Part shown: piece after piece, positions 8,930 to 18,396 of the stretch
How the letters are laid out: every line of letters starts with the position of its first letter
How positions within the stretch are numbered: the first letter of the stretch is position 1
Assembly: GCF_024347415.1 (NCBI RefSeq)
Contig: NZ_AP025477.1
Span: forward strand, 1,426,001-1,490,000
Direction: 5' to 3'
Source of the DNA: Vibrio crassostreae
GTDB taxonomy: Bacteria > Pseudomonadota > Gammaproteobacteria > Enterobacterales > Vibrionaceae
DNA length: 64,000 bases
The notes under the pieces: generated by a model
Database searches by the model: none
The model's input: the letters and a program-made list of their open reading frames with translations, nothing else
Told to the model about the DNA's origin: nothing
Position numbers and translations under genes: made by a program

Positions 8930-10330
8930 ATGAGAAAGCTGTTTTGTAAGAAAAAGGTACTGGCCACATTGGTGTGTTCTTTGTCCAGTGTTGTGGCGAT
9001 GCCGTCTTTTGCTGAGCAACCAGCCACGCCAGAAGAGGAGCTTGCTTACAACTTAGGTGTGCAAGCATTCATTTATGGTACTGGACCTCTCACGGTTGCT
9101 GCTGTCAGACAAACCACCACCTCGGTCGATGCCGCCATGGACAATGGCATGGCACCTCTCAATGAGATGGGTAAAACACGCGCTTTGTCTGGGCCGCATG
9201 AGCAAATCGTGCCAACCGTCAATAACGACACGCTTTACTCACAGGCACACTACGATTTAGACCTATCCGGACCAATGGTACTGGATATCCCGAAAACCGA
9301 TAACCGTTACTATATCGTGCAGTTATTGGATGCTTATTCTGAGTCGATTGATGATCTACACACTAAAAATGCCGGAGACCAAGGTTCAAAAGTACTACTG
9401 GTCAACAAAGGCTGGAAAGGTGAGGTACCGGACGGTATTGATCGCGTCGTTGAATCGCGCACTCCTATGGTTTGGTTGATTCACCGTACTGGCGTTTTTG
9501 GCGAACAAGACCTTAAAGATGCACTCGTGGTACACGATCAGTTCCTAAGTTACCCACTCAGCGAACTCGATAAAAAGCATACACCGGCGAAACTCAAGCA
9601 TTCGAGTGGCGGTATTCCTCCGATGGCAAGGCCGGAAGGGCTAGAGTGGTATGCCTTAATCGACCGTGAGCTCAGAAAGAACCCGATTCCAGAAGATGCG
9701 CCGATTGTTGAACAGTTTGAGCAAATTGGGATTGGTGGTGATACGCCGTTCAACCCAGAAGCGCTTTCCCCTGAACAGCAAAAAGGTTTGCTACGAGCAA
9801 TTGAGTCGTCTCAGAAGATCATTCAGTACGCAGGGCGCAGCATCGGCGATATTAACAATGGTTGGTCGATGATGTACGAAGGGGGTCGCTATGGAAACGA
9901 CTACTTGAGCCGCGCCAGCATCAACCTTCGAGCTGCAGGGTTAAACGTACCTGAGCGAGCACTCTACCCAAATCGATACACAGACTCGAAGGGCGAACAG
10001 CTATCTGGTGAGCATCAATACCGCATGACCATGCCTGCCGATGCGCCTGCGGAGGCCTTCTGGTCATTGACGATGTACGATGCTAAGAACCTGTTTATGG
10101 TTGAGAACTTCATTCAGCGCTACTCAATCTCGACCAACCGTAAACAAGAGCTTATTTACGCAGAAGATGGCACTCTGCCGATCTGTATTCAGTACAGCAA
10201 GCCAACCGATCCAACATGTAACTGGCTACCAGCACCGAAAGATGACTTTTATCTGCACATGCGTCTTTACGAGCCAACACAAGCGGTACTCGATAACCAG
10301 TATCCACTACCGCAGGTAACCAAGCTCTAA
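8930..10330 (+). CDS. Exported DUF1254/DUF1214 domain protein (second copy)
   Basis: Protein of 466 residues with a signal peptide (MRKLFCKKKVLATLVCSLSS, cleavage after SFA). The DUF1254 domain carries VPTVNNDTLYSQAHYDLDLSGP and the C-terminal DUF1214 domain carries EAFWSLTMYDAKNLFMVEN and FYLHMRLYEP. It is clearly related to the copy at 2727-4157 but diverged, so this is an old duplication or separate acquisition. I start it at the ATG before RKLFCKK because that gives the signal peptide. The FadL-like porin gene follows 102 bases later on the same strand. Catalytic function of the family is unproven. Confidence 0.87.
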   Translation: MRKLFCKKKVLATLVCSLSSVVAMPSFAEQPATPEEELAYNLGVQAFIYGTGPLTVAAVRQTTTSVDAAMDNGMAPLNEMGKTRALSGPHEQIVPTVNNDTLYSQAHYDLDLSGPMVLDIPKTDNRYYIVQLLDAYSESIDDLHTKNAGDQGSKVLLVNKGWKGEVPDGIDRVVESRTPMVWLIHRTGVFGEQDLKDALVVHDQFLSYPLSELDKKHTPAKLKHSSGGIPPMARPEGLEWYALIDRELRKNPIPEDAPIVEQFEQIGIGGDTPFNPEALSPEQQKGLLRAIESSQKIIQYAGRSIGDINNGWSMMYEGGRYGNDYLSRASINLRAAGLNVPERALYPNRYTDSKGEQLSGEHQYRMTMPADAPAEAFWSLTMYDAKNLFMVENFIQRYSISTNRKQELIYAEDGTLPICIQYSKPTDPTCNWLPAPKDDFYLHMRLYEPTQAVLDNQYPLPQVTKL

Positions 10331-10432
10331 TACTAGAGAGCGAAGCCTGAAACACCCTACCCCCATTACCGCAGCGGCGCCACCCGCCGTCGTTGCGGTC
10401 AATCACTCGCTAAACAACATGAGACTCTTGTT

Positions 10433-11545
10433 TTGAAAACTCCGTTAATCGCACTTCCTATCATTATGGTTGGTGTGTTCACCTCAGTCGCGCATGCAGG
10501 TGGTTTAAACCTCTCACAAATCGCGACGACCAAAAGTGTCGGCACCGCTGGCACCGGAAATGTCACTGCAAATGATGCCTCTGCAGTGATCACTAACGCA
10601 GCCGCACTCTCTTCCATCGAGGATGACGCTTGGATACTTGGCGCACAATATCTGGATGTAAAGTCGACCTTTGTACGCAGCGATAGCCAAGCAGAAACCA
10701 CCGGCAGTAGCGGCTCCGTGTTGCCTCACCTCTCTTACGCGGCGCGGTTAAATGACCGCTGGGTTGCGGGTGCAGCTTTACATGCCGCCGGAGGAATCGG
10801 GGTTAAATATTCTCAAGGCGTTGGTGCGAACCCAGCCCTGCTAATCAAAGAAAACAGCATCGCAGCGGTTAACCTCACCTCGTCATTGTCTTATGAGTTA
10901 ACTGATACACTCTCGCTCGGTGGCTCACTCATCTTGCAGCATGCCTCACTCAAAACAGAAGCGATACAAGACCGTACGCTCGAAGGTGACAGCCTAGAAC
11001 TCGGATTTGGCTTGAGTGTAAACCTCCACATTACCGATACCACGCAACTGGGGATCAGTTACCAAAGCCAGTTTGACCACGACCTCGAACTCGATAAAGC
11101 TAATGACTTTGGAGTCAGCTCTGAGTTGACTTGGGTACGAAGCTTGAACCTTGGAGTACGACACGCTTTGAATAGCGACCTTGCCTTGCTTTTAAGCACC
11201 AACCTAGAGACATGGCAAGACTATGATGAGAAGTACTCCACCACTTATTCGCTGGGTGTGGGCGTTGAATACACGTATGAAGATTGGTTGCTCTACAGTG
11301 GCATTAGTGGGGATACCAGTCCATTAGACAACCACAACCGAGACGTATTATTGCCACTCGATCAGCAATGGCGCATCGGCGTAGGTGCCGAGCGTAAAAT
11401 TTCCAGCGACCTGCATCTTGGCTTAAGTTACCAATACCAAGATTTAGGCCATGGTGAAATTAATGCTGATTCAGGACTATTTCAGCCTTCTGGCAGCTAT
11501 TCGACCAACAGAGTTCACTTCATCACTTTGTCTCTTCGCCATTAA
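10433..11545 (+). CDS. FadL/OmpP1-family outer-membrane transporter
   Basis: Outer-membrane protein of 370 residues, member of the FadL/OmpP1/TodX family that imports hydrophobic compounds. After a signal peptide ending VAHA, the mature protein starts GGLNLSQIATTKSVGTAGTGNVTANDASAV in FadL style (the N-terminal plug with the asparagine-proline-free variant of the usual motif), then strands such as LSYAARLNDRWVAGAALHAAGG and YSTNRVHFITLSLRH. The start is a TTG (10433); no in-frame ATG fits. The length is shorter than E. coli FadL (about 420). It follows the second DUF1254 gene and is closed by a terminator. It probably takes up an aliphatic or aromatic substrate or product of the sulfatase island. 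Confidence 0.85.
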   Translation: MKTPLIALPIIMVGVFTSVAHAGGLNLSQIATTKSVGTAGTGNVTANDASAVITNAAALSSIEDDAWILGAQYLDVKSTFVRSDSQAETTGSSGSVLPHLSYAARLNDRWVAGAALHAAGGIGVKYSQGVGANPALLIKENSIAAVNLTSSLSYELTDTLSLGGSLILQHASLKTEAIQDRTLEGDSLELGFGLSVNLHITDTTQLGISYQSQFDHDLELDKANDFGVSSELTWVRSLNLGVRHALNSDLALLLSTNLETWQDYDEKYSTTYSLGVGVEYTYEDWLLYSGISGDTSPLDNHNRDVLLPLDQQWRIGVGAERKISSDLHLGLSYQYQDLGHGEINADSGLFQPSGSYSTNRVHFITLSLRH

Positions 11546-11592
11546 AGCGAACTCTTAAGCGTTATTCGCTTCTAGCAAGAAACGTTACGAAA

Positions 11593-11620
11593 AAAGGATT
11601 GGCTGTGAGAGCAATCCTTT
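11593..11620 (+). terminator. Terminator after the FadL-like gene
   Basis: Stem aaaggattg / caatccttt with a 10-base loop, ending in a short T tract, 48 bases after the stop of the FadL-like gene. Confidence 0.75.
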
Positions 11621-11734
11621 TGATTTCATGAATCTCATACCGCTAACCAGAAAGACTCTATCCCCCTTTACGCTCATAGTAATTGTCGTTATTGTGATTC
11701 TCTACACCATCATCACAAGGACTGTCTGAGAGTT

Positions 11735-12457
11735 ATGAACAGCACGATTGAAACTATTCTGGGGCACCGCTCCATTCGTCAATATACAAATCAACCGATT
11801 GAAAAAGCACAACTTGATGTGATTATTCAGGCTGGTCTCGCGGCTTCGTCATCGAGCTTACTGCAGGCTGTTTCTATCGTGAGAGTGACCGACAAAGAGA
11901 AGCGAAAGCTGCTAGCAGAATACGCAGGCAACCAAGCTTACGTTGAAAGTGCGGCTGAGTTTTTAGTATTCTGCATCGACTATCAACGCCACGCTCAAAT
12001 CAACCCTGAGGTGAAAACCGACTTTACTGAACTGACCCTGATTGGCGCAGTCGATTCAGGCATCATGGCGCAAAACTGTATGCTGGCTGCTGAGTCTCTT
12101 GGCTTAGGTGGTGTGTACATCGGTGGCTTGCGCAACAGCGCTCAACAAGTCGATGAACTACTTGAGCTACCACTACACACTGCCGTGCTATTTGGGATGT
12201 GTTTAGGTCACCCGGTACAGCAACCTGAGATTAAGCCTCGCCTTCCTGCTCATGTGGTGATGCACGAGAACCAATACCAGCCGTTGAGCTTAGACGAAAT
12301 TGCTCGCTACGATGATTCAATGCAATGCTACTACGCGAATCGCTCAAGTAATCAGAAGCAGAGCAGTTGGTCACAGCAGATCACTCAAAAGCTGTCTGGC
12401 GAATCTCGTCCGCATATCCTGCCTTACCTAAACAGCAAGGAGCTGACTAAGCGATAG
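11735..12457 (+). CDS. NfsA-like oxygen-insensitive NADPH nitroreductase
   Basis: FMN nitroreductase of 240 residues, cytoplasmic. The N-terminal HRSIRQYTNQPI and AASSSSLLQAVSIVRV match the FMN-phosphate-binding part of NfsA/FRP enzymes, and LGLGGVYIGGLRN and LFGMCLGHP match the central conserved strands. NfsA reduces nitro compounds and quinones by two-electron steps with NADPH. Length is the same as E. coli NfsA (240). The gene is monocistronic with a strong shared terminator to the next convergent gene. NfsA proper and the Vibrio flavin reductase Frp are both possible names. Confidence 0.85.
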   Translation: MNSTIETILGHRSIRQYTNQPIEKAQLDVIIQAGLAASSSSLLQAVSIVRVTDKEKRKLLAEYAGNQAYVESAAEFLVFCIDYQRHAQINPEVKTDFTELTLIGAVDSGIMAQNCMLAAESLGLGGVYIGGLRNSAQQVDELLELPLHTAVLFGMCLGHPVQQPEIKPRLPAHVVMHENQYQPLSLDEIARYDDSMQCYYANRSSNQKQSSWSQQITQKLSGESRPHILPYLNSKELTKR

Positions 12458-12523
12458 AGCAAAAGCCGCTCTGAAGACAGAAAGAGATTCCAGTGAGCGA
12501 GCCCCGTTTTAGCAACACAAACA

Positions 12524-12554
12524 AAAATGTCAGCGTACAATACGCTGACATTTT
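12524..12554. terminator. Bidirectional terminator, nitroreductase/PLD
   Basis: A perfect 14-bp stem (aaaatgtcagcgta and its complement) with a 3-base loop lies between two convergent genes, with A and T runs on both sides. Confidence 0.9.
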
Positions 12555-12575
12555 ATTAATCCGGAGGCCGCTAGC

Positions 12576-14108
12576 TTACAGATATTTCTCTATCGGAAGT
12601 AATTGTAGAAAGCCAGACTGCATTCTCTCCCACTTGCCAGTTTCAGGTTCGCTGTCCCAGCTTTGCTCACCGGAATACCAATACACATCACCGTCTTCCA
12701 GTTCCAAGCGCCAGCTATTATCTTCACTCATCGCTTGCTCAATAGTGTCCGCTAATGTTTCAGCAATACCTTTGTTCTTGATGATCAAAACCGATTCCGT
12801 ATTGAGGTAGGTAGAACGTAAATTGAAGTTAAATGAGCCAATGCTTGCGATACTGCGGTCAAATACCACTGATTTAGCATGCAGACCATAAGCTGTCTCA
12901 GGTGCACATTTAGTCACGTCTTGAGTCGATGCTTCACACAGCTTGGAATCTGGTTTTAACTCAAACAGGTCGATGCCATGCTCCAACATGTCGTAACGTC
13001 TGCCCGCATAAGCTGAATGATTAGTCACCAAATCATTAGACGCCATTGAGTTAGTTAAAGCCTTTATCTCGACGCCGCTTTTGTTCAACACTTGCCACTC
13101 TTCTAATTGGCCGTCATCAAATACTAGGTAAGCCGATTCTAGCAAGATCTCTTTCTTCGATTCACTGGCTAGCTGACCTAACAGAACTGCGGTCGCTTTC
13201 GGTTGATCGGTATTACCGGAGTCAACTGGAACAGGTCGGTCATAAGCGAAACTCGCGTTAACCCAAGTCATCTCACCAAGTGCCTTTTTTAGCAGGCTGT
13301 CTGCCGCTTCACGATCTAATGGTAGCTCTGGGTAATTCTGATAATGCGGAGCAGCAATATTCTCAATGATTGAGATATCGGGTTGTTCTTCGTCACCTAA
13401 CATATCGACTGGATAAGACCATCGGCTGTTCCAGTATTCGATAAAGCTAGTTTGGATAGTGGTGACGACTGAGCCCATGACCAATACATCACGATCTCGG
13501 AAGTTAATCTCATCGGAAAGGTCAAAGTATTCATCACCAATATTGCGCCCGCCAACCACAGACAAAGTGCCATCCACGGTAAACGATTTATTGTGCATGC
13601 GACGATTTAATCGAGAGAAATCGCCAAGGAAGCTTAGCCACTTACTGAAACCACGGCGTGTTGGCGTTGGGTTGAAGATACGAATCTCGACGTTAGGGTG
13701 CGCATCCAGTGCTGACAACAAACCTTCACGTTCGTTGAGGTTGATATCATCCAACATCACTCGAACCTTCACACCACGCTCGGCTGCTGCCAATAAACGG
13801 CTGGCTAGATAACTGCCCGAACCGTCAGAGTTCCAGATGTAATATTGAATATCGATGGTGTGTTCTGCACTTTCAACCAACGCCAAACGCTGTGCCAATG
13901 CATCCCAACCAGACTCTTGTAAACGAACGGCGGTCGTCGCCTGCTCTGATGCTTCTGGTTGATATTCATCCGCTAAAACCGACAGAGTGCTTGGTCCATA
14001 AGAGGTGTACGGTTCTGCCGGGTGATCGATGCCTTCTGGTAATGAAGAACAGCCGCCAAGAATAGCGACTAAAATTAAGGTTAAACTGATGCGTTGGAGC
14101 ACAGGCAT
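12576..14108 (-). CDS. Phospholipase D-family lipoprotein (cardiolipin synthase-like)
   Basis: Protein of 510 residues with a lipoprotein signal (lipobox ILGGC, Cys20) and two HKD phosphodiesterase motifs: HNKSFTVDG (His172, Lys174, Asp179) followed by VVGGRN, and HAKSVVFD (His410, Lys412, Asp417) followed by IGSFN. The two motifs build one active site for phosphatidyl transfer or phosphodiester hydrolysis. The Ser-Ser after the lipid Cys favours outer-membrane sorting, and the enzyme would face the periplasm. The family includes ClsC-like and YmdC-like proteins with about 470-510 residues. It is a single gene; role in membrane lipid remodelling is inferred. Confidence 0.88.
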   Translation of the reverse strand: MPVLQRISLTLILVAILGGCSSLPEGIDHPAEPYTSYGPSTLSVLADEYQPEASEQATTAVRLQESGWDALAQRLALVESAEHTIDIQYYIWNSDGSGSYLASRLLAAAERGVKVRVMLDDINLNEREGLLSALDAHPNVEIRIFNPTPTRRGFSKWLSFLGDFSRLNRRMHNKSFTVDGTLSVVGGRNIGDEYFDLSDEINFRDRDVLVMGSVVTTIQTSFIEYWNSRWSYPVDMLGDEEQPDISIIENIAAPHYQNYPELPLDREAADSLLKKALGEMTWVNASFAYDRPVPVDSGNTDQPKATAVLLGQLASESKKEILLESAYLVFDDGQLEEWQVLNKSGVEIKALTNSMASNDLVTNHSAYAGRRYDMLEHGIDLFELKPDSKLCEASTQDVTKCAPETAYGLHAKSVVFDRSIASIGSFNFNLRSTYLNTESVLIIKNKGIAETLADTIEQAMSEDNSWRLELEDGDVYWYSGEQSWDSEPETGKWERMQSGFLQLLPIEKYL

Positions 14109-14313
14109 GTGTCTGACTTCCTTTTCACGGTGACATCTTAGAAACTGTCCCTACAGCTTTGCGACTCACAAGCTGTTCAGGTCTATTCATTGATTATTAC
14201 TGCTAAAGCCTGAAATTTATAGGTAATTATCCACTATAAATGAAACATCAGTACTCCATCGTGAGCAGCACATCGCTAAACCGCGCCCTGAAACCCTCAC
14301 CTTTGCTCTGAAA

Positions 14314-14883
14314 TTACTGCGATCTCAACTGTTCGATAGCCAAACAATAAAGGCCTAAAGGCTTTCTTACCATCTCAACCGTAATCTCTGTTCTATCCGG
14401 GTTACAGTTCAATGCAAGCGCATAACCGTGCAAATAGTCCACTAGCAAGTGAAGGGCGTCTTCGGCTTGTTCTGATGTAAGGTTCAGCGGACTCAACACC
14501 GCTTCAAAGCGTTCACCAAACACCTCAACAGGCCCAAGCGATTTCATCGTTAGTAGAGTTTCTAGCAACCCACGGTAGTCATTCAACACCGACAAGTAAC
14601 TCACACTAAGTTGATAGAGGTTCTCTTGCCACGCATGGTTTTGCTCAGGCTGTGCCACCTCACCTACTAATGAAACAGTGATCGACTCCAATAGATCATT
14701 TTTGTTTTTGAAGTAATGGTATATCGCCATCGCATCGACGCCGAGTTCTGTGGCTAATCCTCTGATACTCGGCACTTTACCACCTTCCCGCATCATGCAC
14801 TTTGCCGTATCTAAGATCTTTTCGGCACTTAGTTGGCTTGATCCACTCTTTGGTCGACCTCGCTTTTGATCCTTGACAGTCAT
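14314..14883 (-). CDS. TetR-family transcriptional repressor
   Basis: Regulator of 189 residues with a TetR N-terminal HTH (SIRGLATELGVDAMAIYHYFKNKNDLLES, about residues 38-66) and a helical C-terminal ligand-binding domain. It is divergent from the DHFR-like gene, and the 94-base gap holds two matching dyads (separate entry), so it likely represses itself and that neighbour. The ligand is unknown. Confidence 0.9.
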   Translation of the reverse strand: MTVKDQKRGRPKSGSSQLSAEKILDTAKCMMREGGKVPSIRGLATELGVDAMAIYHYFKNKNDLLESITVSLVGEVAQPEQNHAWQENLYQLSVSYLSVLNDYRGLLETLLTMKSLGPVEVFGERFEAVLSPLNLTSEQAEDALHLLVDYLHGYALALNCNPDRTEITVEMVRKPLGLYCLAIEQLRSQ

Positions 14884-14907
14884 AACACCACCTCTTAAAC
14901 TTAAATT

Positions 14908-14943
14908 TCTACACTGTAGAATATTTTAATTTAATACAGTGTA
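14908..14943. promoter_or_regulatory. Double dyad operator for the TetR regulator
   Basis: Two dyads, tctacactgtaga (14908-14920; arms tctaca and tgtaga around one base) and tacagtgta (14935-14943), lie 25 bases centre to centre between the divergent tetR-type and DHFR-like genes. The two cores are exact reverse complements of each other (tacactgta / tacagtgta). This is the usual layout of a TetR-family operator pair controlling both promoters. Confidence 0.65.
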
Positions 14944-14977
14944 AATGCCAAGTTCCTGTTCAATTTCGGAGTTAACA

Positions 14978-15511
14978 ATGTCAAATATTGTCTTTATCGG
15001 TACGAGTCTTGATGGTTACATTGCAGACAAAAACGGTGATCTAGATTGGTTACAAGCCATCCCAAACCCAGAGGGTGATGACATGGGGTACAACGCCCAT
15101 ATCGATCGTATCGATGCTTTGGTAATGGGCCGAAACACAATGGATATGGTGCTGAGCTTCGGTATTGATTGGCCTTACACAAAACCGGTTTATGTTTTGA
15201 GTAACACGTTGACTGAAGTGCCTAAAGAGGTTGAAGGTAAAGTGTTCTTGATAAAGGGCGAACTCACTCAGATCATCGAAGACCTCAACAGCAAAGGCCT
15301 TAACAATCTGTATATTGATGGCGGTGTGACCATTCAAAACTTCCTGAAAGAAGACCTGATTGATGAACTGATCATCTCGACGATTCCCGTTGTTCTTGGT
15401 GGCGGATCTCCGCTATTTGGTGACTTAGTCTCTCCTCTCGACTTTACGCTCAAAAACGTCACGACTTACCTTGATGAGATCGTCACTACTCACTACTTAC
15501 GTAAGTGTTAA
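14978..15511 (+). CDS. Dihydrofolate-reductase-like (RibD C-terminal) protein
   Basis: Protein of 177 residues with a RibD-C/DHFR-like Rossmann fold: VFIGTSLDGYIADKNGDLDWL at the N-terminus, MGRNTMDMVLSF (NADPH-binding loop), LYIDGGVTIQNFLKE and a C-terminal ELIISTIPVVLGGGSPLFG. These YyaP/YwjB-like proteins are reductases of unknown substrate, not the essential DHFR. The ATG at 14978 gives the correct fold start and has a cggag sequence upstream. It is divergent from the TetR gene and probably its target. Confidence 0.85.
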   Translation: MSNIVFIGTSLDGYIADKNGDLDWLQAIPNPEGDDMGYNAHIDRIDALVMGRNTMDMVLSFGIDWPYTKPVYVLSNTLTEVPKEVEGKVFLIKGELTQIIEDLNSKGLNNLYIDGGVTIQNFLKEDLIDELIISTIPVVLGGGSPLFGDLVSPLDFTLKNVTTYLDEIVTTHYLRKC

Positions 15512-15577
15512 ATCTGTTGTTCGCATAAAGGTTATGTACCGATCAACACTGAATGACTGCATACATTAACAAACAAC

Positions 15578-15612
15578 AAAAAGCCCGTTCATAATGTCTG
15601 AACGGGCTTTTT
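15578..15612. terminator. Bidirectional terminator, DHFR-like/symporter
   Basis: A perfect 13-bp stem (aaaaagcccgttc and its complement) with a 9-base loop between two convergent genes. Confidence 0.9.
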
Positions 15613-15631
15613 AATCAAACAAGAATATTCG

Positions 15632-16912
15632 CTAAGCTGGAGACTCGCTCAGTGTTGGCTCAGATACTGTTGTTTGTTGTTTCTGCCATTTATCCACGAC
15701 CAGTGCAGCAATCATGTCACCTTCTACGTTTACCGCCGTACGGAATGTATCTAACGGGCGTTCAATTATGAGCAGAATCGCGATCGCTTCCAGTGGTATA
15801 CCAGCAGCCAATAACACCAGCTGCATGCCAGACATAGACCCAGATGGCATGCCCGGAGCTCCCACAGAAGAGACCATCGCCATAATGAAGATCATCACCA
15901 AGCCAGAAGTAGTGAGATCCACACCAAACAGTTGAGCCAAGAAGATCGCAGCAACCCCTTCGAAGAGTGCCGTACCATCCATGTTCATCACTGCACCAAG
16001 TGGCAACACCATGCTACTTGTACTTTGCGATACGCCGAGCTTTTCTTCTGCGCTCTGCATCGCTAGTGGCAAAGTAGCAGAGCTTGATGACGTCGCGAAC
16101 GCCATCGCCATTGGCGCGGAGATTCCTTTAAATAATGTGCTAAAGCGAATCCCAGTCATCACCTTCGCAATGGTCGGCAGTACAATCGCTCCGTGGATCA
16201 GAGTCAGCACAAACACGAGCAAAGCAAATAGTGCCAATTGCTCAAACAGTGACTCACCACCACGAACGGTAAAATCGAGAACAATGGCGAAAACCGCGAG
16301 CGGAGCTAAACGAATGATCCAACCAACAATGGTATTGATGCTCTTGTTCAAGCCATTAAGCACCTCAAAAATCGGGTGTTTTTCTGGCAATGAAGAAAGT
16401 AAAGCAATACCCAACATGAATGAGAACACGACAATCGCGAGCAAGTTACCATTGGCTAACGCCGCTACTGGGTTCACGAGCGCCATGCTAAACAACTTGC
16501 TGGCAATCGCAGCTCCTCCCGCCGCATCTTCACTTATAAGCTGAACATCGTCTCCAATCGTAGCAACGCTGGTTAAAGGCTCCCAAGCAGGCAACAGCAA
16601 TGAAGCACCCAAGCCCAAAGAGATGGCTATCAGCGTCGTGAAGCTATAGAAAAGTACTGTATTACGGCCAATTTGCTTCAATCGAGTGATCGAGCCAATG
16701 CTTGTTATACCTTGCAACAACGAGAATAAAACCACTAAACCAACGACCATTTTTAGCAAGCCGATATAAGTAGTTTTACCAAGCATTAAGAACTGATACC
16801 ACCCCGTTTGGGTAATGCCAAAGGTTGAAGCAATAAGTTGTGCAAAAAGCCATGCAAGCAAAGCAGCTAACATTAACTGAAGAGGTAAAGAGTGGCGAAG
16901 TTTAGTCAACAT
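15632..16912 (-). CDS. Dicarboxylate/amino acid:cation symporter (DAACS family)
   Basis: Inner-membrane transporter of about 426 residues of the glutamate/C4-dicarboxylate:Na+ or H+ symporter family (GltP, DctA, SstT relatives). Signatures seen are the serine-rich reentrant hairpin ATSSSSATLPLAM, the TM7 motif MNMDGTALFEG and the second hairpin SVGAPGMPSGSM. About eight membrane segments are visible. I use the ATG before LTKLRHSLPL; a TTG 19 codons upstream would add a non-hydrophobic leader. Substrate (glutamate, aspartate, succinate, serine) cannot be told. Single gene. Confidence 0.88.
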   Translation of the reverse strand: MLTKLRHSLPLQLMLAALLAWLFAQLIASTFGITQTGWYQFLMLGKTTYIGLLKMVVGLVVLFSLLQGITSIGSITRLKQIGRNTVLFYSFTTLIAISLGLGASLLLPAWEPLTSVATIGDDVQLISEDAAGGAAIASKLFSMALVNPVAALANGNLLAIVVFSFMLGIALLSSLPEKHPIFEVLNGLNKSINTIVGWIIRLAPLAVFAIVLDFTVRGGESLFEQLALFALLVFVLTLIHGAIVLPTIAKVMTGIRFSTLFKGISAPMAMAFATSSSSATLPLAMQSAEEKLGVSQSTSSMVLPLGAVMNMDGTALFEGVAAIFLAQLFGVDLTTSGLVMIFIMAMVSSVGAPGMPSGSMSGMQLVLLAAGIPLEAIAILLIIERPLDTFRTAVNVEGDMIAALVVDKWQKQQTTVSEPTLSESPA

Positions 16913-17012
16913 AAGGACAATTCCAGTAACCCTGTAGGACAATTCAGATACCTTTATTAAAGGGAACAACCTTTAATAAAAATATTCCTTGGTAAAGTGT
17001 GCCTAGGAAAAA

Positions 17013-17047
17013 ATAAAGTCCGTTAGATTCAATCTAACGGACTTTAT
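17013..17047 (-). terminator. Terminator after formaldehyde dehydrogenase gene
   Basis: A near-continuous 17-bp inverted repeat (ataaagtccgttagatt, single central base) 30 bases past the stop of the minus-strand gene. Confidence 0.88.
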
Positions 17048-17076
17048 GAAAACCAGATGAGGTTTAAGATTTAAGG

Positions 17077-18240
<1,164 letters not shown>

Positions 18241-18334
18241 TTAGTCAGTCAACGTTGAGCTTGTTTGTTATCGCTCTCTCGTTTTGTTGGAGCTAGTATA
18301 GGTGTGACCATCCAATTTGATAATCCCATTTTTT

Positions 18335-18349
18335 TGAGAATGATTATTA
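18335..18349. promoter_or_regulatory. Candidate Fur box upstream of frmA
   Basis: tgagaatgattatta matches the Fur 7-1-7 consensus TGATAATnATTATCA at 12 of 14 positions. It overlaps a second inverted repeat, attatta / taataat (18343-18364). It lies 110 bases upstream of the formaldehyde dehydrogenase start. AT-rich sequence can match by chance, so this is tentative. Confidence 0.4.
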
Positions 18350-18396
18350 CATATTGGTAATAATAAATAGTGAGATTAACTTCGTCTAACGATCAA

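Noticed and set aside
12493..12810. 105-codon plus-strand frame over the start of the nitroreductase/PLD junction
   Set aside because: It covers the bidirectional terminator and is antisense to the PLD gene; it reads as a shadow of that gene.
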